A stretch of 64,000 nt of DNA from Mauremys mutica (taxonomy: Eukaryota > Chordata > Testudines > Geoemydidae). The stretch covers positions 6,117,733 through 6,181,732 of the forward strand of contig NC_059094.1 of NCBI RefSeq assembly GCF_020497125.1, in the 5' to 3' direction. The notes below the pieces were generated by a model. It searched no databases, was not told the origin of the DNA, and was given only the letters and a program-made list of their open reading frames with translations. The stretch's first letter is position 1; each line of letters begins with the position of its first letter. Positions 1-10,957 of this stretch are shown here, piece by piece. Position numbers and translations under genes: made by a program.

Positions 1-2711
1 AGGAAATTAAAAGTTTAGTCACCTAAGGTACATATCTTCTACTTTTCCAACCACAAGCACAAACCTTATATCTACCATACATCTCACCTTAATTCTGCCC
101 TTCCTAAGTATGCCAGCCTTCCATCACCCCTTTTTACTGCCCTTCTGCTCATACCCCTTCCCCAGACTGCCATCTCTCAACATAAATAACTACTACACCA
201 AACATCACCCCTATTAGTCATAGATTCATAGTGTTGGGGTGTGAAGGGGAATAACTCAGGAAAGGAGTGCATGCAGAAGGGCAAAAGATGGGCAGAGTTA
301 AGGTTGAGGTGGGGTTCTGTTGGTGTATGATAGCTGTAGTAATGGTAGGGTGGGTACTTGTAGGTGGAGAAGTAGAGGGTATATATTACGTTAGATGGCT
401 TAACTTTTCATTTCCTACACTTTGTGGGTTTCTGTTAGGTATGCTGTTTGTGTAGCAATCCTAACTACTTCACAATATTTTGTGTATTAATCAATCTATA
501 AACCTATAAAATAATAATATACTCAGAGACACTGAATACATGATGCTGTAGGGTGGCATTTTTTTAATCAATATAAGCTTGTTATGGACGCAGCTCATAC
601 ACCTGAAAATCTGACTCAAAACCTGTATACTACACTGTACCACCAAGAAAGCCATATAGGTCAGAAAAACTACTTTATGAGTGTTTTAGAGAAAGTTTTC
701 AGTACTTTATCATAACTATTTCTTATGTGTCTGCCGTAAACTCAGGGGTCTTGGCTAACATGAGGCAAAATGGGGGCTGTGCAGGGCTGAGAGAAAGAAA
801 ATTACAACTAATAAGTATAAAACACCTTCTAAAAACTACCTAAAATAGCTCTTCTAGATCTAAAAGTGTCGTGACTCTGTCATCTGACAGAGCCTTCCAG
901 GGTCAGAAGGAAGTGCTGCATGTCCATTGGGGAGTCTATTTCTACCACACCATTTAGGGGATGCAGGTATCAGACTTAAAAGCCTTGGTGTTTTTTGTAT
1001 AACAAAAAGCTGTTACAGGTCAGTACTGTATCTTGCTGGTGCCAGGCCGTATGCTGGGATAATTTGGAGGGAGAAGAAAACACATTTCTCTGTCAGGTTA
1101 GTTTTTTTTAAAAAGTAGCTGTCTCGAAATGTCAGAATAAATTCCAGGGAGATGGATTAATGGGCAGGTGATGTCATCATAGGTAAATGAAAAATTGCAT
1201 CTAGAAACCTTTTTAATTTAAAGTTATTGAAGCCAATCATTTGATCTCTAGGAACAGCTAAAATACTCTCTACTTGCAAGATTCTAATCAATACTGAGCT
1301 ACCTTTGGCATAAAAAATGGTATTATCCACTACTTTAAGTATCTCTGGTTTGTAATGTTCTCTTAAACACTTTAAGACAATCATTTCCCTGGAAGCCTTT
1401 GACGCACTGGTAGTCCCTATTCACGTGAATTATTTTATTCAAGTCAATGGGACTTACTCACTGACTAAGGGTTAAAAGATGGATTCTTTTTCTTGCTTTG
1501 TCAGTGGGTTTTTGTTTGTTTGTTTCCATCATTCTTTCAAAATGAGGTAAGTGACACAGTTAACTGAAAACCAGAGGTCATAAGTCTATTGGAGTAATTT
1601 TTCTTATTCAGAAGATGCAGCCATAGGGAACCAAGTGAGGTCTGAATATCAAATCAACCATAACACAAACAAAGGAAAAAGAGAAACAATCTGCTGGCCC
1701 AGAACACTCAGGCTCATGTTACATTCAAGGCTGACGTGAGAGAATAAATGGCAGGCGTCAAAATTCCACAATCATTTAGAGTGACCCAATTCTTGGCTGG
1801 ATCAGACAGGACAATTAAGGTGTATGGGAAAAGAAGGGGACCAGCCTGTTTCAGGAAAACTCATTTTCAAAACACAGATAGTAGGTGATAGCAAAGGAGT
1901 CATCAGAGAACTCTATTTATACACCCAAGGGATCACACATCTCCTAGAAAGCAGAATAAAAGGTTAACAGGAATAAAGCCAATAACCCTAAACAGTTTTG
2001 AGAAGGAGATTTGTGCCATAGTCTTCCATTTCACACACAAAGTTGCTCCTCAGAGATCACTTTGCGCCAGTCTCATTGCAGATGTCAGCAATGCCCACAG
2101 CTCTGGGAATATGACTGCGGCTACGGTCTTGAGGTAGACCAGAAAGGGGAACTCCCATATTGGGGTTTAGATATGCCAGCCCTGGAAGGCCAGGAGTTTT
2201 CTTTATTTTTTTATTTTAACTTTTGTGTTGTGGGGTTGTTGTTTTTTTGGCAGCAGTCGAGTGGCAGAGTTTTGAAAACGGCAGATAAAGGGATCTACTG
2301 TCCTCTCCAAAGGGAAGCTTCCCACCATTCTGCTCTGCAGAATGGAGCAGATGGGCACCAGTAACCCACAACAGGCCTGGGGAAATTCCCATGAGAAATA
2401 AGACTTCTGTGCTTTATCTTACCAAGGCACCACCTCCAGCCCCTCTGCAGGGCACTGTATTTACATGTTTTGAAGCTTACATGTATGGCTTGGAAGAAGA
2501 GAGGAGGACTCAAGGCCTGCAGTCTGTGGTATGGTGATAGTTCTTGCATCAAGGAGGGCTGCTCAGACTAGCAGTAAATCCACTGGTCCACAGATGAGAG
2601 GAGAGTGGAGAAGCCAGTGGTAGCACAGAAGTGAGCAATGTTGTGAAGTCTGGCCAGTAATAGGCTGGGCCAGATTTCAACAGCCAGTCAAGAACCATAA
2701 AGATCTTTTAT
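1..2711. other. No gene seen; apparently unique sequence
   Basis: Open frames here are short (about 120 residues or less) and lack recognisable motifs. A short GTTT run lies near 1508-1525. The motif AAGTCAATGGGA near 1441 recurs elsewhere in the window. Nothing else could be supported on either strand. Confidence 0.5.
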
Positions 2712-2818
2712 TAGTAGTAATTAATATTTATATTACAGAAGCTCCCTGAGGTTCCAATCAGGATATCTCATAAAAATATACTCCTTGGTTCGTATAGTTT
2801 ACAATCTAAGAAGATATT
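2712..2818 (+). repeat. Old copy of a dispersed 'TTACAGTAGC...ACAATCTAAG' repeat (family X)
   Basis: An AT-rich TAATTAATATT start is followed by TTACAGAAGCTCC and ends in TTACAATCTAAG. The same order (ATTATTACAGTAGCGC, GTGCTGTACAAACA, then an ACAATC tail) is seen at 50870-50990, so this is read as a diverged member. I cannot name the family with certainty. Confidence 0.4.
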
Positions 2819-3182
2819 CACTTAAAAACAGTGGGGCAAGAGAGGTAATCAACTATAGCAGCAAGATATTATGGTGGCTGGAGTTCTATAGATGCATTAT
2901 AGACAGGCCCCCTGTATTGTGTGATGCTGTGGCCATGGAATTTCACACAGGATTGTGCTGAATGGTTCTGGGGAGAACCTTCAAACCACGAACTGACTAT
3001 AAACTGATGCAGTGGTGCCTGTCTAAGTTTACAGAGAGCTTGAGCAATAACTCTAAGAGGTGTGAACGGCCCCATTCATCTCAATCAGGGCTCTGTGGCC
3101 TCCATGATACCGTGGCTGCACAATATGACATTTTTCCAACATGCCTTCTAACTGAATATTTTGCTGTGGAATTTTTTATTTT
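2819..3182. other. No feature seen
   Basis: Unique-looking sequence between two repeats. Open frames of up to about 100 residues run into the GC-rich element that follows and show no motif. Confidence 0.4.
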
Positions 3183-3190
3183 GCTGCAGC

Positions 3191-3721
3191 CAGGTGTGAA
3201 AGTGAGCCGGTACGGGCCGGTACTCCGTACTGGTAAGAACCCGACTGGCCCATACCCAGCCGCGGCAGCGCTTTAACATTGCTGCCCCTTCCCCCCGTCG
3301 GCGGCCCTGCCGGTAGGGTCCGTACCAGCAGAGCCGCCGACAGGGGAGGCAAAAGGGGCAGGGACATTAAAGCACTGCCGCGGCAACGCTTCAAGGACAG
3401 TCCTTTGCCGCGGCAGTGCTTTAACGTTCCTGCATCGTCCCCCCCGCCCCGCAGTGCTTTAATGTCCCTGCCCCATTGGCCTCCCTCCCCCGCAGCCTCC
3501 GACGGGTGGGAGGAGGCAAAGGGAGCAGTTGCCCTGGGGCCGGCGGTCTAAAAGGGCTCCAGACGCCGCTGGAGCCCCGAGCCCTTTAAATCAACATGGG
3601 AGTCCTGGGCGGCATGGGCCAGGCGGCCTGAAAGGGTTGGTTGGGGGATGCTGACCCCCAGCCCTGCCCCTTCCGGGGGCCGGAGCCCCCTGGCCCATAT
3701 CGGTAACTTACTTTCACCCCA
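3191..3721. mobile_element. Non-autonomous hAT-like element, 531 bp
   Basis: The ends are inverted: CAGGTGTGAAAGTGAGCC on the left, and on the right a sequence ending CTTACTTTCACCCCA. An 8-bp target duplication, GCTGCAGC (3183-3190) and GCGGCAGC (3722-3729), matches at 7 of 8 positions, which fits hAT integration. The GC-rich interior carries several GCGGCAGTGCTTTAA-like blocks in both orientations (near 3261, 3370, 3408 and 3450) and a CTCCAGACGCCGCTGGAG hairpin near 3560. There is no transposase, so the element must have moved in trans. Confidence 0.7.
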
Positions 3722-3729
3722 GCGGCAGC

Positions 3730-4083
3730 CAGGTGCCCAACATTGTGTTTTCTATTATCTGGCTTATCAGTGACCTGCCTGGAGCTGCCTCTGACTATCC
3801 AGCTTTCCCCGGGGCAGTTACTTGAGTAACACTGCAACGGTCCATGGAACCAGTCCCATTTGCAGCCGGAGCAGTAGGTTGGTGAGCTGGGTTGCTTGCC
3901 TGGAGACCAGTACAGCAGCTTGGGCCCAAGACGCTGCAGAACCTGGCTGCAAGCTCCCCTACTTCTCTGGCGCACGTAGCAGGGAAGGAAATTCTTAGCC
4001 AGACCATATTGTGGGCCTGGGGCATGGAGCTGGGCTGCCTGGAGCGCGTAAGAGGAAAACCTATCGAAAATATCCAAAACCAA
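3730..4083. other. No feature seen
   Basis: Unique-looking sequence. A minus-strand open frame of about 170 residues runs through here into the preceding element and has no recognisable domain, so it is not called a gene. Confidence 0.4.
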
Positions 4084-4266
4084 GCAGTGCCTCACTTTTA
4101 GGCACCTAGAAAATCACTGTGAAAATCACTCAGACTGGGAGTCTTGGACGCCTTAGGCTGCAATTCACAAAACCCAGCATGCGAGGCAGGGAGACACCTG
4201 AGGCGGCCAGTGGAAGATGCCAATCAGAGCGGGTGCTAAACCCCACCCCTCTCACTGCGATAGGCA

Positions 4267-4968
4267 CAGGGTTGCCAACTTTCTGATGGCAGAAAACTGA
4301 ACATCCTTGGCCTGCCCCTGCCCCAAGCCCATCCCCTTCCCTGAGGCCCCATCCCCAGCTTACTCAATCCCCCCTCCCTCCCTCTCTCCCAACCTCACTC
4401 ACTCACCCATCTTCACCAGCTGGGGCAAGAAGTTGGGGTGCGGGAGCGGGTGAGGGCTCTGGGGTGGGGCCGGAGAGTTTCAGGGTGGAGGAAGGGGCTC
4501 TGAGTTGGGGCAAGGGATTGGGGTTTGCGGGGGTGCGGGCTCTGGGATGAGGCTGGGGATGAGGGGTTTGGGGTGGAGGAGGGGGTGCGGGCTCCAGGAG
4601 GGGGTGCGGGCTCCAGGGTCCCAGCGGTGTTTACCTCAAGCAGCTCCAAAAACCAGCCAGCATGTCCCGGCAGGCACAGGAGTGGCCAGAGGGCTCCAGG
4701 CATGGCCCTTGCCTGCAGGTGCCACCCCCTAGCTCCCATTGGCCGCAGTTCCTGGTCAATGGGAGCCTCTCTGGCCGCTCCTGTGCCTGCAGGGACGTGC
4801 TGGCTGCTTCTGGGAGCTGTGCAGAACCAGGACAGGCAGGGAGTCTGCCGTAGCCCCGCTGCGTTGCCAACCAGACTTTTAATGCCCGGTCAGCAGTGCT
4901 GACTGGAGCCGCCAGGGTCCCTTTTCAACCAGGTGTTCCGGTAGAAAACCAGATGCCAGGCAACCTTA
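4267..4968. mobile_element. Non-autonomous DNA transposon (hAT-like), 702 bp
   Basis: The left end CAGGGTTGCCAACTTTCTG pairs with a right end that reads TAAGGTTGCCTGGCATCTGG in reverse complement. A further inner match (AGAAAACTGAACA against the complement of GTTCCGGTAGAAAACC) extends the inverted repeat. The target duplication is GATAGGCA (4259-4266) and GATAGGCG (4969-4976), 7 of 8 bases. The interior is G-rich on its left half and has no transposase frame. Confidence 0.7.
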
Positions 4969-5087
4969 GATAGGCGCCTACATCCAGGCTGCAGGGAGGC
5001 ACCTAAGACTCCTTGGAGTTGGATGTCTATGACATTTTTGCATGAAGCCGGGCTGGAGGGGGGGGACAGGGACAGAGAAGAATGAGG

Positions 5088-5265
5088 AGGAATACCTCAG
5101 TGGTTTGAGCATTGGCCTACTAAACCCAGGGTTGTGAGTTCAATCCTTGAGGGGGCCATTTAGGGAACTGGGGTAAAAATCTGTCTGGGGATTGGTCCTG
5201 CTTTGAGCAGGGGGTTAGACTAGATGACCTCCTAAGGTCCCTTCCAACCCTGACATTCTATGATT
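5088..5265 (+). mobile_element. tRNA-derived SINE of tortoise Pol III / Cry type
   Basis: The head resembles a tRNA gene: an A-box-like ACCTCAGTGGTTTGAGCA (5094-5111) and a B-box-like GAGTTCAATCC (5136-5146). The tail from about 5188 to 5265 (GGTCCTGCTTTGAGCAGGGG through CCTGACATTCTATGATT) is nearly identical to the 3' end of the CR1 copy at 41430-41514. SINEs of this build are known from cryptodiran turtles, where the CR1 machinery is thought to mobilise them. This is the best single clue to the organism. Confidence 0.85.
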
Positions 5266-5289
5266 AAGTAGGACCTCCCTCATAACACT

Positions 5290-5570
5290 TAGCCCAGTGG
5301 TTAAGAAACTCACGCAGGATGTTGGGAACCTCCAGTTCAAATCCTCCCCTCTTCCTCAGAGGGAGAAAGGATTTGAATGGGGCTCTACCACCTCTCCGAT
5401 GAGTGCTCTAACCACTGGGCTACAGGATATTCTGATGTGGGGCTCCCTCAATCTCCCCTTGAAACTGTTCTCTGTGAACAAATAAGTAAAGAGTCAGAGC
5501 CTGGTTGTTAGAGCACTCACCCTGGATGGGAGACCCAGGATCCAGTCCCCCTGCTCCGGCACCTAGAGGG
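5290..5570. repeat. Palindromic tRNA-like repeat (head-to-head Pol III-type heads)
   Basis: TAGCCCAGTGGTTA at 5290-5303 is perfectly mirrored by TAACCACTGGGCTA at 5409-5422. The B-box-like AGTTCAAATCC (5334-5344) is mirrored by GGATTTGAAT (5369-5378). The arms are about 65 bp with a short centre. A third tRNA-like head (CTGGTTGTTAGAGCACTC, then GGATCCAGTCCCC) follows at about 5500-5560 in forward orientation. A diverged copy lies at 53995-54232. It is not a functional tRNA: no acceptor stem or anticodon arm can be folded. It probably derives from a dimerised SINE. Confidence 0.65.
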
Positions 5571-5740
5571 AGGCAGCAGTGTGAATGTTCAGAGGAAGAA
5601 ACATAGGTGGCTAGGGAACTTTTACTACAAAACGTAGGCGCTGAGTTTAGGCACCTCCAGGGGTCAGCAGGAGTTTGTGCATCACAGTGAAGCCTAAAGA
5701 GGGATTTAAATGCCTAACTCCTGTTGTGCATCTAGGTCCA

Positions 5741-6475
5741 AGTGCTTGTTCTAGTTTTCTGTTCTGCATTCTTCCACGGGTCACACAAACAAAAACCTTC
5801 ATCTCTTCTGAAACAGAAGTGAGCAGGAAGCACCAATAGGAATCTCTCTGACAGACCTATAACCCTCTCTCTCTCTCCTGGCTTTGCCGACCTGAATCAA
5901 CTGTGGGATCTCTTGCTCTAAAAGGGCACACTTCCATAATGTTCCCATAATCAAAGAGTAGGGTTTGAATTTCAAAAGGCATAAAGTGCAGTAAAGAACG
6001 GGGTAGTGCTGTCAGAAACCAATTGTGTAAGAACAAATTCACACAAGGCTAAAACATTTTAACTGCATTTCTTACCTTGCCACCTCTCACTGTACCCAAA
6101 GTAACCAGGGGAAAGTAATTAAGGAATTACTTGGAGCCTGATATTGCACATCTGGGGAGAGAGTAGCAGGATGCTGAACTGCACAAGTCCGTGCGCGCAT
6201 TCCCTGCTCTTACTACAAACAGCGGAGAACAAAGCTGTCAATATTTTTAAATGGAAATCCAGTGAGTTAGCCAGTTTAAATCTTCCTGTGGTCAAGCCCA
6301 AACACAAGTTTGTGGCTGCCCAGCGATGAGTCGGTTAGGAAGGAACAGAATCCTTCTCCCACACTTCACTTTACACTTCCATTAGGATTCTGAAAAGTTC
6401 CCCAGTAGCAGATATTATGTCTTGAGTAGCTACAATCTAACCGGTTTTCAGTGTTTTGATTTTTCTTCTTCAACT
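5741..6475. other. No feature seen
   Basis: Unique-looking sequence with short open frames on both strands and no recognisable protein motif or repeat. Confidence 0.4.
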
Positions 6476-6640
6476 ACTTCTAGGTTGCTGGTTCAAATCC
6501 TGCCTGCGAGAGCAGCAACTGGAAGTTGGGACCATCTGGTGGCTTTTCTGTGAGCCCCATGTGAAATGATTTCAGTCCACTTCCCGGTGAACAGATGCTC
6601 AAAAGCCCCCATTTTCAGCACAGGCCATAGATGGAATGGA
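6476..6640 (+). repeat. SINE-like relic with a B-box
   Basis: GTTGCTGGTTCAAATCCTGCC (about 6483-6503) has a good Pol III B-box. It is followed by a conserved-looking tail (GGAAGTTGGGACCATCTGGT, then GATGCTCAAAAGCCCCCATT). I recall this tail type from reptile SINE-like repeats but cannot name it. No clear A-box and no target duplication are visible, so it is read as an old 5'-truncated copy. Confidence 0.35.
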
Positions 6641-7882
6641 CATGTAAACTGCACTACTCCCTAACCCCTACATGTGGACACTCAGGATCAGTCTTGAGAC
6701 CCGGACGCAGCATGTGTGGGACACTTGTGCTACTGTTGCTCTTTCTGCCCCCATTCTAGGGATAATCACACAACTATGAGCTATAAACAAAAATATAAAG
6801 AGAAAATAGTCTGCAGCACTCTGAGTCTTCACTGTGGTCCAGCACACAACTATGAATCCTGTAAAGAAACACAAGCCAGAGAAGGGAAAACGTCTAACAC
6901 AGAAACCAGGATCAGCAGGAACAAATACTGTTCCTTAGTCTGTGCTAGCCCTACACTGTCTTTACGATGTCATGCTCGGTAACCTCTGAGCTGGCAGATA
7001 ACCAGGACTCCACTTTGAAAGTTTGCTGCAACTGTGATGCAGAAAAAATCAGACACAATGTCATCTTGGTAGCCCACTTGAAGACAGGAAGTGTGTGGAG
7101 TCTGGAATGTGCCACAGGTACGAAATGCAGACACCCACCAGTTTTGCAATAAACAGGAAACCATGTAACCAGTATCAAAAACAGAGCAGACTGAAAAAAT
7201 AAAAACTAGAAAAACCCAGTGGCTCAGATTTTTCTAATTGTTTCCCAAGTGCTGTACACTTCATATGGCTCTTTTTTGGGTTGTTTTTTTCCCCATTGTT
7301 GAAGCTTGGTTTTTCTGAGAAAGTTCATGGCCATTTCCTCTGAACACTAAGGAAAAAGTACTAGTCACTTGCTTGGCAAACCTGGCATTCATTAATAGTT
7401 GGGGAATTTTTTTCCTCTCAATGCCATTAGCCCGTCTAATTCTGTTTGCAGCAACATATTGGAGGAGGGGAAGATTTTTCCATGTGAACGGTGTTTTCCA
7501 ATGCACAGCATACATACGTTATCTAAAATATAGATCAGCAACTGCATCAAAATTCCTGACCTACAAACCAGGCCCTAAAGCACTGAGATAGCAGAGAGTC
7601 TCCTTAGTGCTCCCTGTGCTTCACAACTCCCTGTTCTAGCAGAATGGCCTGTCTCTTACGTGGGAGTTACTTCAACACTAGAGCACGAAAAATACATACT
7701 TTAAAACCTTCAGAGGAGAGATGAATCTGCTCCCACACAAAGGTTAACAGTTGTGAAGGGAGGGATAGGGAATCTCATATTCGTCTCTTCCGTATCGACA
7801 TTGCAAAAGGAGTTTCTCTCCTCCACTCACTGGGGGTTTCATTTGGTTTCTAGGAGCATGAGGGGCAGAGGCCATAGGTTCT
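6641..7882. other. No gene seen
   Basis: Frames of up to about 88 residues occur on both strands, none with a known motif. The pyrimidine-rich stretch near 7265-7300 is not followed by a convincing exon. Confidence 0.4.
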
Positions 7883-8300
7883 TAGGGTGACCAGACAGCA
7901 AGTCTGAAAAATCGGGATGGGGTGGGAGATAATAGGCACCTGTATAAGGCCACGTCTATACTTACCCGCCAGGTCGACGCGGCGAGTTCGACTTCTCGGA
8001 GTTCGAACTATCGCGTCTGATCTAGACGTGATAGTTCGAACTCCGGAAGCGCCGCGGTCGACTCCGGTACTCCACCGCGGCAGGAGGAGTTGCCGGAGTC
8101 GACCTTGGAGCCGCGGAGTTCGCTTCTGCGGTGTCTGGACGGTAAGTCATTCGAACTAGGGTAGTTCGAATTCAGCTACGTTATTCACGTAGCTGAATTC
8201 GCGTACCCTAGTTCGAACCAGGGGCTGTGTGTAGACCAGGGCTAAGACAAACTCCAAATATCAGGCCTGTCCTATAAAATCAGGACATCTGGCCACCCTA
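7883..8300. mobile_element. Short MITE with TAGGGTGACCAGA ends, split by a later insertion
   Basis: The ends TAGGGTGACCAGAC (7883) and the complement TAGGGTGGCCAGATGTCC (ending 8300) are inverted repeats. The body (ATCGGGATGGGGTGGG, GGCACCTGTATAAG, AATCAGGACATC) matches a second, uninterrupted 124-bp copy at 58958-59081. Removing the insertion at 7948-8245 leaves about 120 bp, the size of the other copy. It has no coding capacity. Confidence 0.75.
7948..8242. mobile_element. Harbinger-like MITE of about 295 bp built from three hairpins
   Basis: It is inserted in the 7883-8300 MITE with a 3-bp TAA duplication (7945-7947 and 8243-8245), typical of PIF/Harbinger. The ends are GGCCACGTCTATAC and, in complement, GCCCTGGTCTACAC. 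The interior holds three hairpins: 7998-8044 (GGAGTTCGAACTATC arms), 8056-8104 (GGTCGACTCCGG and CCGGAGTCGACC arms) and 8150-8217 (arms of about 31 bp around a TTATTC loop). There is no open frame of note. Confidence 0.7.
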
Positions 8301-8311
8301 TTTGGACTGGA

Positions 8312-9045
8312 AAAATCATGGAGCAGGTCCTCTAGGAATCCATTTTGAAGCACTTGGAGGAGAGGAAGGTGATCAAGAACAGTCAACATGGATTCACCAA
8401 GGGCAAGTCATGCCTGACCAACCTGATTGCCTTCTATGAGGAGATAACTGGCTTTATGGATATGGGGAAAGCAGTGGACGTGATATATCTTGACTTTAGC
8501 AAAGCTTTTGATACGGTCTCCCACAGTATTCTTGCCAGCAAGTTAAAGAAGTGTGGGCTGGATGAATGGACTGTAAGGTGGATAGAAAGCTGGCTAGATT
8601 GTTGGGCTCAACGGGTTGTGGGCAACGTCTCGATGTCTAGTTGGCAGCCGGTATCAAGCAGCGTGCCCCAGAGGTCAGTCCTGGGGCTGGTTTTGTTCAA
8701 CATCTTTATTAATGATCTGGAGGATGGCATGGATTGCACCCTCAGCAACTTCGCAGATGGGGAGAGAGCTGGGGAGAGAGGTAGATAGGCTGGAGGGTAG
8801 AGATAGAGTTCAAAGTGACCTAGACAAATTAGAGGATTGGGCCAAAAGAAACCTGATGAGATTCAACAAGGACAAGTGCAGAGTCCTGCACTTAGGACGG
8901 AAGAATCCCATGTACTGCTACAGACTGGGGACTGACTGGCTAAGCAGCAGTTCTGCAGAAAAGGACCTGGGGATTACGGTGGACGAGAAGCTGGATATGA
9001 ATCAGCACACACAGACAGGCCCCCGCCCCGTTCCTCATCTGGAGT
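8312..9045 (+). mobile_element. CR1 LINE fragment, reverse transcriptase remnant
   Basis: The frame from 8345 to 8788 encodes CR1 reverse transcriptase: [18 protein letters not shown], then [14 protein letters not shown], then [12 protein letters not shown]. At the catalytic motif the FADD pair is lost: the sequence reads FADG and changes frame at about 8758. The downstream part ([19 protein letters not shown], about 8837-8893) is in another frame. The copy is truncated at both ends: it starts at AAATCATGGAGCAGG and loses CR1 similarity at about 9006-9045, so no CR1 3' end is present. It is a dead copy of the young CR1 subfamily seen at 40-43 kb. Confidence 0.85.
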
Positions 9046-9266
9046 ATTTTCCCTTCTGCTGCTGGAATTTATTCAGGTTTAGGATTAATTTTGGCTGTGG
9101 GTAAATCTGCAATTTTGGTGTCTATTTAAAAAAAGGAAACTGCTTGCTCAATAAGACCCTGTTGTACCAAGGACTTGATAAACATGCCTTTCCTGGAAAA
9201 CACCGCGCACCATAGGGCAAGCAAAATAAAGAGACCATAATGGATTTGAAAGTGCTGGATCTAGAC

Positions 9267-9952
9267 CAGGGATGGGCAAACTATGGCCCGCGGGCCGGAT
9301 CCGGCCCTTCAGGGCTTTGGATCCGGCCCGCGGGATTACCCCTGGTGGTGCTGCGGGCCCGGCGCTGCTCTCAGAAGCAGCCCCCGGGCCGGGAGGCAAA
9401 GGGCTCCATGTGCGCACGCAGAGCCCTCTGCCCCCCCCCACCCCGGGGCCGCAGCACTTCCTGGAGTGGCGTGGGGACAGGGCAGGCATGCAGGGAGCCT
9501 GCCCTGGCCCTGGTGTGCGCCACTGCCACCCTGGAGCCACTTTAGGTAAGCGGCACCGGGCTGGAGCTCAAACCCCTCCTGCCCCCCGCCCCCCAACTTC
9601 CTGCCCGAAGCCCTCTGCCTGTACCTCGCACCCCTCCTGCACCCAACTCCCTGCCCTGAGCCCCTTTCTGCACTCCTGTGCATTCCAACCACCTGCCCTG
9701 AGCTCCCTGCTGCACCCTGCACCCCGTGCACCCCAACTCCCTGCCCTGAGCCCCATCCTGCACTCCGCACCCCTCCTGTACCCCAACCCCCTTCCCTGAG
9801 CCCCCTCTTACACTCTGCACCCCTTCTCTGCCCCAATCCCTTGTCCTAAGCCCCTTCCTCCACATCCCGCACTCCACCCGCCCTGCCCCGGCCCTGCATA
9901 CAATTTCCTCACCCAGATGTGGCCCTCGCTCCAAAAAGTTTGCCCACCCCTG
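9267..9952. mobile_element. Non-autonomous hAT element, 686 bp
   Basis: The ends CAGGGATGGGCAAACTATGG and (complement) CAGGGGTGGGCAAACTTTTT form the inverted repeat. The target duplication ATCTAGAC is exact (9259-9266 and 9953-9960). The GC-rich interior contains CCCTGCCCTGAGCCCC-type degenerate repeats in the right half. The same family recurs at 21389-22031. Open frames across it are compositional. Confidence 0.9.
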
Positions 9953-10089
9953 ATCTAGACTATCTCATTCAGAATAGGAATATTTTATACTGTAACCATT
10001 GTTCCATTTCTACGTGATAGCATTTCTAAACTAGAATTCCCACAGATCCCTGCCCTAGTTAAGGAATCTTGCGAAGTAGCTATGTGCTA

Positions 10090-10180
10090 TTATCTAATAC
10101 TACAGTATTATTATATTTATACAGTGTGCCAGAGGCTTCGCAGAACAAATATAAAGACAGAATCTCTGCCCCAAAGAAAG
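10090..10180 (+). repeat. Diverged family X copy
   Basis: TACAGTATTATTATATTTATACAG, then GTGCCAGAGGCTTCGCAGAACA and CTCTGCCCCAAAGA, follow the order seen in the better copy at 50870-50990. It is old and incomplete. Confidence 0.35.
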
Positions 10181-10957
10181 AAATGGGAGCAACAAACAAC
10201 GGATAGGAGTGGAGGCGGAACATGGGCCATAGTAATAAGAACAGATGGTTACTCAGTTATGCACATATATGCGTTCCGTTTATGTTATTATTCGGGTTTC
10301 TTTAACTCCCTTCTTGTAGGCAACACTGAAGATGGGAGGGTTAGGAGTGCCTTGAATATAGAGAGAAAGGAATTGGGTGTCCTTCATAAGGGGAAAATGG
10401 GAAAGAGCATTGAGGCAGGAGCAGATGAAAGGACTGAAGGGAGTGTCATCTGGCATCGCTGGCAGAGCGGAGGGAGACATGGTCAGTAAGTCTCTGCTGT
10501 AAAGCTGGGGTCCGATGTTCAGTTTTTGTAATGAATGAAGAATAAACTGTTGGGTAAGTGACACATCTTTATGTGCCATGAGCCACAGGTAGGAAATCGC
10601 ACTGGCCTTGCAGACAAGTCTTCGTATTGTCCTTCTGAGAGACTCAGCAGGAAGATTTCAACAACTCCAATGAATACTGTTTACACTACAGTACCACACA
10701 AAGCCTGGCTGGAACCGTACAGACATGCCCTGCCCTGAAGATCTTACAACCTAAAGATGAAGAAAATCACCACTGGAGGATGGCAGGGATACAGCCTACA
10801 AGCAGAGGGCTCAGGCGATGAGTGGCACTTAGAGTTTGTTACTCCCATGCTTGTTTGTATAAGTAGAGCTATCTCCAACTGTTGCAAAAGCTCTTCAGTG
10901 CAGGGACCGTGTCTTCCTTTCAAGATCCAAGGTCTTACAGATGCCTATCACCGCGTG
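10181..10957. other. Mostly featureless; weak family X pieces
   Basis: Fragments at about 10685-10756 (CACTACAGTACC, CTTACAACCTAAAGATG) and, inverted, at about 10888-10950 (AAGCTCTTCAGTGCAGGGACC) resemble family X. No gene was recognised. Confidence 0.3.

Larger units (their letters stand above)
4084..5740. repeat. Composite dispersed repeat with 'TAGGCGCCTAA'-type blocks, carrying nested insertions
   Basis: The blocks TTAGGCACCTAG (about 4098), ATAGGCGCCTA (4970) and TAGGCGCTGAGTTTAGGCACC (about 5635) are variants of one motif. Similar blocks (TTTAGGCGCC, TAGGCACCTAAAT) occur at 53315-53400 beside a second copy of the tRNA-like repeat. At 4267-4968 a hAT element interrupts it, and a SINE lies at 5088-5265. 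The outer borders are approximate and the family is not named. Confidence 0.4.

Noticed and set aside
3586..4095. A 169-residue minus-strand frame as a gene
   Set aside because: It overlaps the hAT element's right end and has no recognisable motif.
5290..5303. A functional tRNA gene
   Set aside because: Only box-like motifs and a palindrome are present; no acceptor stem or anticodon loop can be formed.
9272..9799. A 175-residue frame as a gene
   Set aside because: It lies inside a hAT element with exact target duplications; its Pro/Ser bias is compositional.
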